Positions 15,873 to 23,899 of a stretch of DNA of 46,175 nt are shown here, one piece after another. How positions within the stretch are numbered: the stretch's first letter is position 1; each line of letters opens with the position of its first letter. A model generated the notes under the pieces. That model made no database searches and was not told where the DNA came from. It saw nothing but the letters and a program-made list of their open reading frames with translations. The translations under genes were made by a program, and so were the position numbers. The DNA is from JAFARZ01 sp035651595 (lineage in GTDB: Bacteria > Actinomycetota > Actinomycetes > Streptosporangiales > Streptosporangiaceae): the NCBI GenBank assembly GCA_035651595.1, contig DASRFJ010000254.1, forward strand, positions 1-46,175, read 5' to 3'.

Positions 15873-16889
15873 ATGACACGCGCACCCTCCCGCCGGCTTG
15901 CCGACGTGGCGAAGAAGGTCGGCGTCAGCGAGGCCACGGTGAGCCGGGTGCTGAACGGCAAGGCCGGGGTCTCCGAGTCGACCCGCGAGGCGGTCCTGAC
16001 CGCCCTGGACGTGCTCGGCTACGAACGGCCCACCCAGCTGCGCGGGGAGCGAGCGCGGTTGATCGGCCTGGTGCTGCCCGAGCTGCAGAACCCGATCTTC
16101 CCCGCGATCGCCGAGGTGGTCGGCAGCGCGCTCGCCCAGCGCGGCTTCACCCCGGTGCTGTGCACCCTCAGGGAGGGCGGCGGGCTGTCCGAGGCGGATT
16201 ACGTGTCCATGCTGCTGGAACAGCAGGCGTCCGGCGTGGTGTTCGCCGGCGGGCAGTACGCCGAGGAGGCCGCACCGCACGAGCACTACCAGCTGCTCCA
16301 TGAGCGCGGCATCCCGGTTGTGGTGTTCAGCGCCGCGATCGAGCAGCTTCAGCTGCCGTGCGTGTCCACCGACGACGTGACCGCGGCCAGCCAGGCGTTC
16401 ACCCATCTCGCCTCCCTCGGTCACCAGCGGATCGGCCTTGTCGTCGGGCCGGAGGACCACGGACCGTCGCGGCGCAGGCTCGCGGGGTTCGCCGCGTCGG
16501 CGGCAAGCTACGGTTTCACCGTTGCCCCGGTCGAGCACACCCTGTTCTCACTGGAAGGCGGGCAGGCCGCGACCACCCGCCTGCTCCGGCACGGCGTGAC
16601 CGGCGTGATCTGCGGCAGCGACGTACTGGCGCTCGGCGCCATCCGCGCGGTCCGCCGTGCGGGGCTGACCGTCCCCGGAGACGTGTCGGTGGTGGGTTAC
16701 GACGATTCCGCGTTCATGAGCTGCACCGACCCGCCGCTGACCACGGTCCGCCAGCCCATCGAGTCGATGGGAAAGGCGGCGGTCGCGCTGCTGGTCAACC
16801 AGATCGAGAACGTCGCCGTGCACCCGGAAGAGCTGCTGTTCGAACCCGAACTCGTGGTCCGCGGCTCCACCGGCCCGGCGCGGGCTTAG
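15873..16889 (+). CDS. LacI-family transcriptional regulator of the sugar operon
   Basis: The 338-residue repressor has a LacI helix-turn-helix at residues 7-30 (RLADVAKKVGVSEATVSRVLNG) including the hinge-proximal GYERPTQLRG. A periplasmic-binding-type effector domain follows (LIGLVLPELQNPIFPAIAE, GVICGSDVLALGAIRA, VPGDVSVVGYDDS). It most likely represses the divergent uptake/hydrolysis operon and releases DNA on binding an alpha-glucoside. I chose ATG 15873 because it gives the family-standard MTRAPSRRLADVA N-terminus. A TTG at 15813 would add 20 atypical residues that cover the operator. Only a weak ribosome binding site is visible. Confidence 0.9.
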   Translation: MTRAPSRRLADVAKKVGVSEATVSRVLNGKAGVSESTREAVLTALDVLGYERPTQLRGERARLIGLVLPELQNPIFPAIAEVVGSALAQRGFTPVLCTLREGGGLSEADYVSMLLEQQASGVVFAGGQYAEEAAPHEHYQLLHERGIPVVVFSAAIEQLQLPCVSTDDVTAASQAFTHLASLGHQRIGLVVGPEDHGPSRRRLAGFAASAASYGFTVAPVEHTLFSLEGGQAATTRLLRHGVTGVICGSDVLALGAIRAVRRAGLTVPGDVSVVGYDDSAFMSCTDPPLTTVRQPIESMGKAAVALLVNQIENVAVHPEELLFEPELVVRGSTGPARA

Positions 16890-16916
16890 CCAGCGGGCTT
16901 AGCTTGCGGGGTCTAG

Positions 16917-16937
16917 CCCGCGGGCTCAGCCCGCGGG
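16917..16937. terminator. Self-complementary GC-rich site between convergent genes
   Basis: CCCGCGGGCT and AGCCCGCGGG are inverted around a single C, within a run of degenerate GCGGGCTTAGC repeats (16879-16937). It overlaps the last codons of the YceI gene and lies 28 bases after the LacI stop, so it may help end transcription from both sides. Confidence 0.35.
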
Positions 16938-17468
16938 TGGCTCGTCTGGCTGCTCGACCAGCTCGCCCTCGATCGAGATCTGGATCTCGTCGCTGACCAC
17001 GAACCTGCCGTCGAGCATCATGGCGAAATTGAGGCCGAATTCCTTCCGGTTGATCTGCGTCGTGGCGCCGTAGGCGATCCGGTGGCCCATGTGCGGGTCG
17101 TTGAACTCCCCGTAGCGAGTGAGCTGGAGTGTCACCGGGTGCGTGATCCCCTTGATGGTCAGGTCGCCGGTCAGGTTGTACGATTCCGGCCCGGCCGACT
17201 CGACCGCGGTGCTGGCGAACGTGATGATCGGGAACTGCTCCGTGTCGAGGAAGTTCGCGGAGCGGAGGTCGTTGTCCCGGACCTCGTGGTTGGTGCGGAT
17301 GCTGTCGGTCCTGATCGTGACCTGGACCGACGATGCCTCGGGTTTGGCTGGGTCGATGTCGCCGGTCGCGCTGACGTCGGCGAAATGGCCGCGCACCGTC
17401 ATCATGCCAAGGTGCTTGGCCGAGAACTCTACTTGAGTGTGATAGGGGTCAAGCTGCCAGTTACCCAT
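16926..17468 (-). CDS. YceI-family lipocalin-like protein
   Basis: The 180-residue protein has the YceI beta-barrel pattern: WQLDPYHTQVEFSAKHLGMM, then RGHFADVSATGDIDP, FPIITFAST, GDLTIKGITHPVTL, and a final EFGLNFAMMLDGRFVVSDEIQISI strand pair. YceI proteins bind isoprenoid or other lipophilic molecules in a long cavity. No signal peptide is present, so it is cytoplasmic like many actinobacterial members. The start is ATG 17468 because AGGGAGGTTC sits just upstream; the frame is open for 14 more codons. It is monocistronic, convergent with the LacI gene and upstream-adjacent to the DNA glycosylase. Confidence 0.9.
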   Translation of the reverse strand: MGNWQLDPYHTQVEFSAKHLGMMTVRGHFADVSATGDIDPAKPEASSVQVTIRTDSIRTNHEVRDNDLRSANFLDTEQFPIITFASTAVESAGPESYNLTGDLTIKGITHPVTLQLTRYGEFNDPHMGHRIAYGATTQINRKEFGLNFAMMLDGRFVVSDEIQISIEGELVEQPDEPPAG

Positions 17469-17529
17469 AGGAACCTCCCTACTTGGTGACACTAACTCTT
17501 TTCTGGTCACCTTTCAGTCGTCCGGGGAG

Positions 17530-18204
17530 TCAGCGGTTGACGACGCTCGCCGCCGTTGTGCCGTAGCGCTCGGCGGCACGCCAGCAGTACCAGGCAAGCA
17601 CCGAACGATAGGGCCGGTAGGGCTCGCCGAGGGCCTCGAGCTGCTTTGGGGGCGGCATCGGGATGTCCCAGGCGAGGCCGTAGCCCTTGCGGACACCGAG
17701 ATCGCCGGTCGGCCACACGTCCAGCCTGCGGAGCTGGAACATCAGGAACATCTCGGCGGTCCACCTGCCGATGCCGCGCACCGAGGAAAGCCTGGCCACG
17801 ACCTCGCTGTCGCTTTCGGCGGCAAGTCCTGCCGGGTCCAGGACCACGGTGCCGTCGAGGATCTTCGCGGACAGGTCGCGCAGCGACGCGGTCTTCGCCC
17901 CCGACAGGCCGGCTTGCCGGAGCGCCGTGTCGTCAAGCGCGAGAAGCCGCTCGGGCTCGGCCCGGCCGTCCATCGCGGCGATGAGACGGCGGTGGATGGC
18001 GGATGCCGCGGCCCCGGCCAGCTGCTGGTAGACGATCGCCTGCACCAGAGCGCCAAAGTGCGATTCCTCCGGAGGGCTCAGCTCCGGCAGGCCGGTCTCG
18101 TCGACCAGGCGGGCGATCACCGGGTCACGGTCGGCAAGAATCTGCGCGGCTGCCTGCCAAGGGTCTTGAGCGGTCACGAGCACAAGTCTGCCGGTCACGG
18201 GCAT
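17530..18204 (-). CDS. HhH-GPD DNA glycosylase, AlkA-like
   Basis: The 224-residue protein is a base-excision repair enzyme for alkylated purines (3-methyladenine type). The helix-hairpin-helix SSVRGIGRWTAEMFLMF (about 140-156) is followed by the catalytic Asp168 in WPTGDLG. The N-terminal FGALVQAIVYQQLAGAAASA and AGLSGAKTASLRDLS segments match AlkA-family substrate-pocket helices. It lacks the N-terminal AlkA beta domain and any Ada domain, the minimal form common in actinobacteria. The ATG at 18204 leaves 23 bases to the divergent start, so the two genes share a very compact promoter region. A GTG about 10 codons downstream is an alternative start. Confidence 0.85.
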   Translation of the reverse strand: MPVTGRLVLVTAQDPWQAAAQILADRDPVIARLVDETGLPELSPPEESHFGALVQAIVYQQLAGAAASAIHRRLIAAMDGRAEPERLLALDDTALRQAGLSGAKTASLRDLSAKILDGTVVLDPAGLAAESDSEVVARLSSVRGIGRWTAEMFLMFQLRRLDVWPTGDLGVRKGYGLAWDIPMPPPKQLEALGEPYRPYRSVLAWYCWRAAERYGTTAASVVNR

Positions 18205-18227
18205 CCAAGGCCAATATCATCGACGGC

Positions 18228-18566
18228 GTGAACAGTTACATGCGGGACGCCGAGGTCCTCAGCCAAATCGGCCAGGCCCTGTTCCCGCAGGACACCAAGC
18301 TGACGGTCCGGCTGCCCAGGGATCTCGCCGATCTGGCGGTCGCCGCCTGGCTGCGCGACGAGGCCGGCCCGGCCGCGCCGGATTCGGCGGAGCGCCACGT
18401 GCTGCGGCAGCGGTCCGCATACCTCGCGCTGATCGGGCTGAGCGTCGCGAACACCGGTCGTCCGGACGGCGACGAGGTTGTCTGCGAACTCGACGCCTGG
18501 TACGTCGGCGGTGCGCTGGAGGCGGCGGACACGCAGGAGATGCTTTTACGGCGTGCCGGGCGGTAG
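18228..18566 (+). CDS. Hypothetical protein, 112 residues
   Basis: A GTG-initiated frame is divergent from the glycosylase. The protein is acidic and compact: MRDAEVLSQIGQALF, then LTVRLPRDLADLAVAAWLRD, an Arg-rich LRQRSAYLALIGLSV, and CELDAWYVGGALEAAD. The helical composition and lack of a signal or membrane segment suggest a soluble cytoplasmic protein. I recognise similar short proteins from actinomycetes but no named family. The first residues could instead start at ATG 18240 four codons later. It is followed, after 53 bases, by the DUF3291 gene on the same strand. Confidence 0.6.
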   Translation: MNSYMRDAEVLSQIGQALFPQDTKLTVRLPRDLADLAVAAWLRDEAGPAAPDSAERHVLRQRSAYLALIGLSVANTGRPDGDEVVCELDAWYVGGALEAADTQEMLLRRAGR

Positions 18567-18619
18567 GAGTCGGTGGGGGCGCGTTGCCAGGGGCGCCTGC
18601 GCGCTGCCAGTATGACGGA

Positions 18620-19141
18620 GTGGGATATGTCCTAGCTCAGGTGAACATCGGACGGCTGAAGGAACCGCTGGACAGTCCGCTGCTGGCGGATTTCGTCGCG
18701 GCGCTCGAGCCCGTGAACGCCGCGGCGGACGGGGCGCCCGGATTCCTGTGGCGGCTGCAGACCGAAGACGGAAACGCCACGTCGGTCACCGCCTTCGAAT
18801 GGGATCAGGCAGGCAGCGCCGGCGTGCTGGTGAACATGTCGGTGTGGGAGTCGGTGGAAGCCCTCGCCGCGTATGTCTATTCCGACATACACCGGGAGGT
18901 CCTGCGGCGACGACGTACCTGGTTCGAGCGGATGCTCCCGGCCGAGCACCATTCCGCGCTGTGGTGGATCACGCAGGGCCACACGCCGACCACCGCCGAA
19001 GCCGAGGAGCGCATCCTCCGGCTGCGCGAAGACGGCCCCACGCCTTACGCGTTCACGCTCCGGGAACACTTCCCGCCACCGTCCGCCGACACCGCGGACG
19101 AACCAATCCAGGGTCCCGCGGACTGGGAGTGCCCGGTCTAG
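18620..19141 (+). CDS. DUF3291-family protein (antibiotic biosynthesis monooxygenase-like fold)
   Basis: The N-terminus YVLAQVNIGRLKEPLDSP, then PGFLWRLQTEDGNATSV, NMSVWESVEALAAYVY and HREVLRRRRTWFERM, are the recurrent segments of DUF3291 proteins. These are ferredoxin-like barrel proteins of unclear role. I chose GTG 18620, giving 173 residues, because family members begin within a few residues of YxLAQVNI. A TTG at 18584 would add 12 poorly conserved residues. A C-terminal proline-rich tail ends in DWECPV. No catalytic residues can be assigned. It probably shares a transcript with the preceding small gene. Confidence 0.75.
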   Translation: MGYVLAQVNIGRLKEPLDSPLLADFVAALEPVNAAADGAPGFLWRLQTEDGNATSVTAFEWDQAGSAGVLVNMSVWESVEALAAYVYSDIHREVLRRRRTWFERMLPAEHHSALWWITQGHTPTTAEAEERILRLREDGPTPYAFTLREHFPPPSADTADEPIQGPADWECPV

Positions 19142-19502
19142 GCGTGTCGCAAGGTTCGAAGTTGCGCGAACCTGTGTCCCTGGTGACTGGCGAGGCTGAC
19201 GGGACTGGCGAGGCGAGCTTTCGTGTTGAAAAAGGGCTCTGCGGTAGAAAAGGCGCCAGATCCGGCGCCCTTTCTAATATGAGACACTTATTTGACATGA
19301 AAGCGGCCGGGCGGGAGTTCTGGACGCGTCGGCGAGGCCGCCTACGGCCAACTCGATAGGGCTGGGGCTAGCGCGCATCATGAGGCTGAGGATGCGGCAG
19401 GCCACTGCCTGCCCTCTGCATCAACGTGTCGGATTACCCCATCGTGGCAAGTTAACCCTCGTAAACGAGGGTCGGGCCCCCACAAAGGGGTAAACCACCA
19501 CG
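19142..19502. other. Gene-free interval containing the 82-bp palindrome copy C
   Basis: The first 280 bases show no supported gene. The right end holds copy C of the 82-bp family, immediately before the TetR remnant. A short GGCGCC-rich hairpin (near 19251-19273) could terminate the DUF3291 transcript. Confidence 0.55.
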
Positions 19503-19504
19503 TT
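19423..19504. repeat. 82-bp palindromic element, copy C
   Basis: The left end AACGTGTCGGATTACCCC mirrors the right end GGGGTAAACCACCACGTT. An inner stem ACCCTCGT (19455-19462) / ACGAGGGT (19465-19472) forms the tip. Its end is two bases into the surviving frame of the broken TetR gene. Its inner part resembles copy D more than A and B, so the family has at least two internal types. Confidence 0.8.
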
Positions 19505-20255
19505 GTTCGGGATTCATCCGCTGCCAGCGGGCACCTGCGGGTGGTCGCCTGCGAGTGCCGCCACCAGCGCCGTCGCCCTGTACCGCCGGTTCCCGGACCG
19601 CAAGGCGCTCATCCGCGGGGTCGTCCTGGATGCGATCCGGGGCAGCGCGGCGGACGCGCGCCGGGCAGCGCAGGAGGAGCCGGACGCGTACGCGGCGCTC
19701 GTCCGCTACATGCACGACGCCATCGACGCACGGACCGCGGCGGTGATCCCCGCCCTGCTGGGCGAGATCGACTTCGCCGACGAGGAGATCGCGCGAGCCC
19801 GTGCGGAGAGCCCGTCGACCATCGAGCCGCTGGTCGAGAGCGCCAAGCGAGCCGGGGCGCTGCGCGCCGACGTGACCGCGGGCGACATCGGCATGCTGAT
19901 CGTCCGGATGACCCGGCCGCTGCCCGGTCCGTTCCCGGCCGAGATGAACAACGGCCTCAGCCATCGGCACCTGGCGCTGCTCATCGACGGACTGCGGCCC
20001 GCCGCACGCGAGCCCGCGCTGCCCGGTCCCGTACTGAGCATGGCGGACCTGCGCGGCATGGCCACGCCGGCCTCCGGATCGCACGTACGGGCCGCGGGCG
20101 ACGCACCGTTGTCGTTAGGGAGCGACTCTTTGGGAGTGACTGGCCGCTGCCCCGCTAGGTATCGGGTGCGAGCCGGACAAGCGCGGCATGGCGGGACGCA
20201 CCCGAGCACCCCGGCGCACCCCGGTCCGGACCGGGCGTGCGTTATGCGGGCGTAA
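19503..20255 (+). pseudogene. TetR-family regulator remnant, 5' end lost and frameshifted
   Basis: The frame ALYRRFPDRKALIRGVVLDAI matches the end of a TetR helix-turn-helix, and residues beyond it (AALVRYMHDAID, RADVTAGDIGMLIVRM, RHLALLIDGLRPAAR) match a TetR ligand-binding domain. The first HTH helix is missing. The segment encoding VVACEC of the second helix sits in a different frame just upstream (about 19541-19560), so a one- or two-base frameshift lies near 19560. The 82-bp palindrome ends at 19504, directly at the truncated 5' side. The C-terminal 60 residues run on beyond the domain with low-complexity text. DNA binding is probably lost. Confidence 0.72.
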
Positions 20256-20491
20256 GAACTATGTGTTGCGGAGCGAATCGTTATATTTACTTTGAGTTGC
20301 GACCGGGCTTGTTTGGGCTGATCACGAGGCGATTACAAAGGCATAACCTGCGACGTAAGAACCTCGTAATGAATTAGCGGCAGATTTCCGGCAAAACGGG
20401 AATCTTCGCAAGTTGCCGGTCTTCGCATCGGAGCAGGTCTACCGTGAGCGCCCGGGAGAGTTCGCAGGGGCGACCGAAGAGGTGGATAGAC

Positions 20492-21874
20492 ATGCGCCGC
20501 CGTCGTAACAGGCACAGTACTCGCACGATCGCGATCACCGTTGGCTCAGCGGTAGTGGCCGCAGTGAGCGTCGTGGTGGCTATCGCGGCGTCGGGCGGCG
20601 GCAGCCCGAAAGCGCTGCATCCGGACGCGGTTTCGTCGACGATGGGCGTCGCGTCCTCGGCCGTCAACGACACCTGCGTGATCGTCGTCCCGGCGCACCC
20701 GCTGACCGCGAAGGGGCTGGCGACTCCGTACCAGCTCACCGGCCCGGGCGGGGAAACACCCGCGGCCTCCGGCTGCGAAATGATCAACTGGATCAACCTC
20801 GGCGCCTTCGTCCAGGCCACGATCCTGAACCCGAAGACCGGCGCCCTGTCCGTGTACGATCCGCTGGTCATCACGCAGGGCACCACGCCGGCCGTCAGGC
20901 CGGTGGTGCCGAAGCTGCCGCCGCACGCGGTCGTCACCATCGACATCGGGTTCAACGGTCCACGGCTGCTCCAGGCCGGTGCCACGCCGACCGCGCTCGC
21001 CGAGGGCAACTGCACCGACGGCGAGCCGGGCTCGCCGTTCGGTCAGGTGTCGTTCTGCAACGGCCCAAACTTCTTCAAGGCCGCGCTCGGGATGATGCAC
21101 GCCGGGCGGATGGACGTGCCCGCGGCGGGAACCGCGCACGCCATGATCGCCAGCGGTGGATCGCTCGGGACCGGGCGTGAGTGCCCGACCACGCGCAACT
21201 TCGACATGATCGACCAGGATCCCAGCGACAACGTCACCACTCAGTACATACTCAACCCGGCTACCGGCCAGACCGCGCAAGACAACGCGGCGAACGCGGC
21301 AATGATGCAGGGCGACCCGAAGCCAGTCAACGGCAGCGACAACGCCCTTATCGATGACTTCCTCGACCCGGCCCTGGGGTGCAAGCCGTTCATGGCACCT
21401 GACCTGGCGAACCACGGCGCGATGACGACCTCCCAGGCGCTCGACGAACTGCTCGCCGCGGCGAACCAGCCGCCGAACGCGGCCCTGATACCGGAGAACG
21501 ACGGAATGGTGACCGATCTCGGCGGCGGCATCGACCCGGCCAAGACGGACCTGTACCGGTCCGAGATCGGGCAGCCGATGGTGGGCAGCCCGGCCGACGC
21601 GGCCAGCACTCCGCAGATGTTCTGCCAGAACATGCTGAACATCCAGACCGCGTTCCTCGCGGCCAACGAGAAGGTGCTGGCGGCCGCGCCGTCGCCGATC
21701 CCGACCGTGGGAGACACGCTGTTCACGTTCCTCGCGAACCGGCTGGCCGGGTCGTTCGACAACCTGAACTGCGCGAACTTCGGCCTGACCGATCCGGTGC
21801 AGATGGTCACCAACGGCGCGGGTGCCGCGACGCAGGCCACGCTGAACACGGCGCAGCAGACGGCCGGGTTCTAG
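20492..21874 (+). CDS. Secreted or membrane-anchored protein of unknown family
   Basis: The 460-residue protein starts at ATG with GAGGTGG upstream. A basic N-terminus (MRRRRNRHS) precedes one hydrophobic segment (IAITVGSAVVAAVSVVVAIAAS, residues about 10-32), so it is exported or anchored. Repeated themes in the mature part are short Cys-containing stretches (DTCVIVVP, ASGCEM, EGNCTDGE, SFCNGPNF, LGCKPFM, MFCQNML, NLNCANFG) that could form disulfides. PLTAKGLATPYQLTGP and VYDPLVITQGTTPAV resemble extracellular proteins of unknown function in soil actinomycetes. No catalytic motif is recognisable. The 236-base upstream gap is relatively AT-rich and probably holds its promoter. It ends in a CTAG overlap with the convergent monooxygenase gene. 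Confidence 0.7.
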   Translation: MRRRRNRHSTRTIAITVGSAVVAAVSVVVAIAASGGGSPKALHPDAVSSTMGVASSAVNDTCVIVVPAHPLTAKGLATPYQLTGPGGETPAASGCEMINWINLGAFVQATILNPKTGALSVYDPLVITQGTTPAVRPVVPKLPPHAVVTIDIGFNGPRLLQAGATPTALAEGNCTDGEPGSPFGQVSFCNGPNFFKAALGMMHAGRMDVPAAGTAHAMIASGGSLGTGRECPTTRNFDMIDQDPSDNVTTQYILNPATGQTAQDNAANAAMMQGDPKPVNGSDNALIDDFLDPALGCKPFMAPDLANHGAMTTSQALDELLAAANQPPNAALIPENDGMVTDLGGGIDPAKTDLYRSEIGQPMVGSPADAASTPQMFCQNMLNIQTAFLAANEKVLAAAPSPIPTVGDTLFTFLANRLAGSFDNLNCANFGLTDPVQMVTNGAGAATQATLNTAQQTAGF

Positions 21875-22980
21875 CGAGTCCCCCAGGCGTAGCTGGCCAT
21901 CTGACGTTCGTAATCGGCGATGGCAGCGGTGACGGGCTTGCCTGGCGTGCTGAGTTCGGTGGTCAGCAGGGCGGCGTCCCTGAGCGCGATGTTGGCGCCG
22001 GATCCGCGGGACGGGCTCATCGCGTGGATCGCGTCGCCGAGGACCGTCACCCGGGTCGGCTGCCAGGGCTCGACGGGCTCGGCGATGCGGATCGTGACCA
22101 GCGTGGTGTCCTCGACCGCGGCCAGGTCGACGAGGCGGCGGAGGTCCGGGTGCCAGCGCCGGATCGTCCTGGCGGCTATCGCGTGCAGGCGCTCCGGGGA
22201 GTCGCCCGGCGCTACGGCGAACCTGCGCGCGGGAGCGGTCAGCGCCCACATCAGGTAGCCGGGGACAGCGGTGAGCTTGACGTCCGGGGCGATCCGGGCG
22301 GCGGCGTCCTGCGGCGGCTCGCGGAAGTCGAGGACGCCGGCGGCCATGCCGACGCCTCTGCCGATGACGGCGGTGAAGCCGCGCCACATGTAATCCGGTA
22401 TCAGCGCGCGGGACTCGGGTGTGAGCGGCGTGCGGCCGTAGACGCAGACGTCGCCGGTCTGGTTGCTGCGGGCGTGCGGGAGGTACTGCCCGCGTACCCG
22501 CGAGGCGACGCCGTCGGCGCCGACCAGGACGTCTGCCTCGGCTTGTGTTCCGTCCTCGAAGGCGATGCTGACGGTGTCATTGTGCTGTTCGAAGCTGGTG
22601 CAGGTCTTGTCGTGGCGGATGTCCAGGCCTACGGCCAGGATTTCGCGGAACGTCCGGCGGTTCACCGATGTGGACAACGTTTCCGGGTCCGCGGGGTCGG
22701 CGGGGAAGCCGTATTCGAGGCGCTTCTTGCGGCGAAGCCGGCTGGTGACGACGTTGATCTCGGTGCTCGGGCGGCCGCTGGTCGCGACGCAGAGCTGGTA
22801 CAGGTCCGGCGGCAGGCAGGCGTGCAGCGCACGGCCGGCGTCCAGGTGAAGCCGGTAGCCCTGGCCCCGGGAGTCCAGCGCCGCGTCGCGTTCGTAAACG
22901 GTGACGTCGAAGCCGTTGCGGACCAGGCCCTGCGCCAGGCAGAGGCCGCCGATCCCGGCGCCGATGATGGCAATCTTCAC
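21871..22980 (-). CDS. FAD-dependent monooxygenase (PHBH/TetX-like)
   Basis: This 369-residue flavoprotein hydroxylase carries the three class A motifs: GAGIGG at 7-12 for the ADP of FAD, GADG at 154-157 for FAD/NAD(P)H, and GD at 315-316 in VLGDAIHAMSPSRGSGAN for the FAD ribose. Such enzymes hydroxylate aromatic or polycyclic compounds, including antibiotics. GTG 22980 is the start; the gene begins 28 bases after the MerR remnant and was probably co-transcribed with it. The substrate is unknown. The broken regulator suggests control of this enzyme may have been lost or relaxed. Confidence 0.85.
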   Translation of the reverse strand: MKIAIIGAGIGGLCLAQGLVRNGFDVTVYERDAALDSRGQGYRLHLDAGRALHACLPPDLYQLCVATSGRPSTEINVVTSRLRRKKRLEYGFPADPADPETLSTSVNRRTFREILAVGLDIRHDKTCTSFEQHNDTVSIAFEDGTQAEADVLVGADGVASRVRGQYLPHARSNQTGDVCVYGRTPLTPESRALIPDYMWRGFTAVIGRGVGMAAGVLDFREPPQDAAARIAPDVKLTAVPGYLMWALTAPARRFAVAPGDSPERLHAIAARTIRRWHPDLRRLVDLAAVEDTTLVTIRIAEPVEPWQPTRVTVLGDAIHAMSPSRGSGANIALRDAALLTTELSTPGKPVTAAIADYERQMASYAWGTR

Positions 22981-23007
22981 GTTGGGTCCTTAGCGGAGGG
23001 CGCGTCC

Positions 23008-23609
23008 TTAGCTGAGGGCGCGGGCTTGGTCGAGGTCGGCCCAGTCGGCGCTGTCGTATGCGTCCGGCCGCTGCCGGCCCTTCGCCAGCCACATCTCGCG
23101 GACCGTGTGGCCGAGCTGGTGATCCTGGCCGCGCAGGAGCGCGGACAGCTCGTCGAGCCGGTCCACGATCGCGCGGATCGCGGGGTCGGAGCACGGGGTG
23201 CCGTTGCGCATCTCATCCCGGGCTTCGGCGTAGAGGCGGGGCATCTCCACGCCGATGGCGTGCCTGGCGACCATGCCGAGGTCGGTGATCCGGCGGCGCA
23301 TGGCCTCGATCTGCTCCTGGGTCAGGTAACCCTGGAGGTCCTGCGTCAGCTTGATGATCTCGATGAAGCCGTCCGGGGTGCCGGTCTTATCGCGGGCCGC
23401 GAGCAGCTGCTCGCGCAGCCGCACCGCGGCACGGATCTGCCGGTCCACCTGCGCGAGCTGCTCGTCGATGACCTCGCGCACCCCGAGCCGCGCGGTGAGC
23501 AGGCCCTCGATCTGCGCAAGCGAGATGCCGAGCTGGCGCATCGCGGTGACCTGATAGAGCGCGCGGCGGCCACCTCGCCGATCCGCCACGTGCGCTCGTC
23601 ATTCCCCAT
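23008..23609 (-). pseudogene. MerR-family regulator with most of its DNA-binding domain deleted
   Basis: Starting at ATG 23609 the frame encodes MGNDERTWRIGEVAAA, the typical beginning of a MerR winged-helix. Then the sequence jumps, out of frame, into RALYQVTAMRQLGISLAQIE, which normally begins about 40 residues later in a MerR protein. The recognition helix and wing (about 40 codons) are missing and the frame has shifted. The remaining frame from GTG 23589 encodes an intact effector half (to LDQARALS) of about 193 residues. The original likely controlled the flavin monooxygenase downstream. A deletion of this size is unlikely to be a sequencing error. Confidence 0.8.
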
Positions 23610-23700
23610 GAATCCAGTGTGGGACCTCACGTAACGTCAGGTTCAAGCCCCTCGGGGCGAGTTTTGTTTCGGGGATGTGGATCCTGCCGGCTTATCCGGG

Positions 23701-23782
23701 GGCGTGGCGGATTTGCCCTTTGTGGTAGCGGGACCCCTGTTGACGAGGGTCGATCCACCACAAGGGGGTAATCGTCCACGTT
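23701..23782. repeat. 82-bp palindromic element, copy D
   Basis: The left end GGCGTGGCGGATTTGCCC pairs with the right end GGGGTAATCGTCCACGTT. Inner bases TTTGTGG/CCACAA and GACCC/GGGTC extend the hairpin. The flank GATCCTGCCGGCTTATCC at 23689 is a shortened relative of the start of the 250-bp cassette. It lies 92 bases upstream of the MerR remnant. Confidence 0.75.
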
Positions 23783-23899
23783 GCTGGCGGGACCGCCAGT
23801 GCGCTCCTATCCCGGTAGTCGCACAGCGCACTCCAGGCACAGGCTGCGCACGCCGTCTACCGGCCGGCGCGCGTACACCCGGAGCTTGAACCACTGTCG

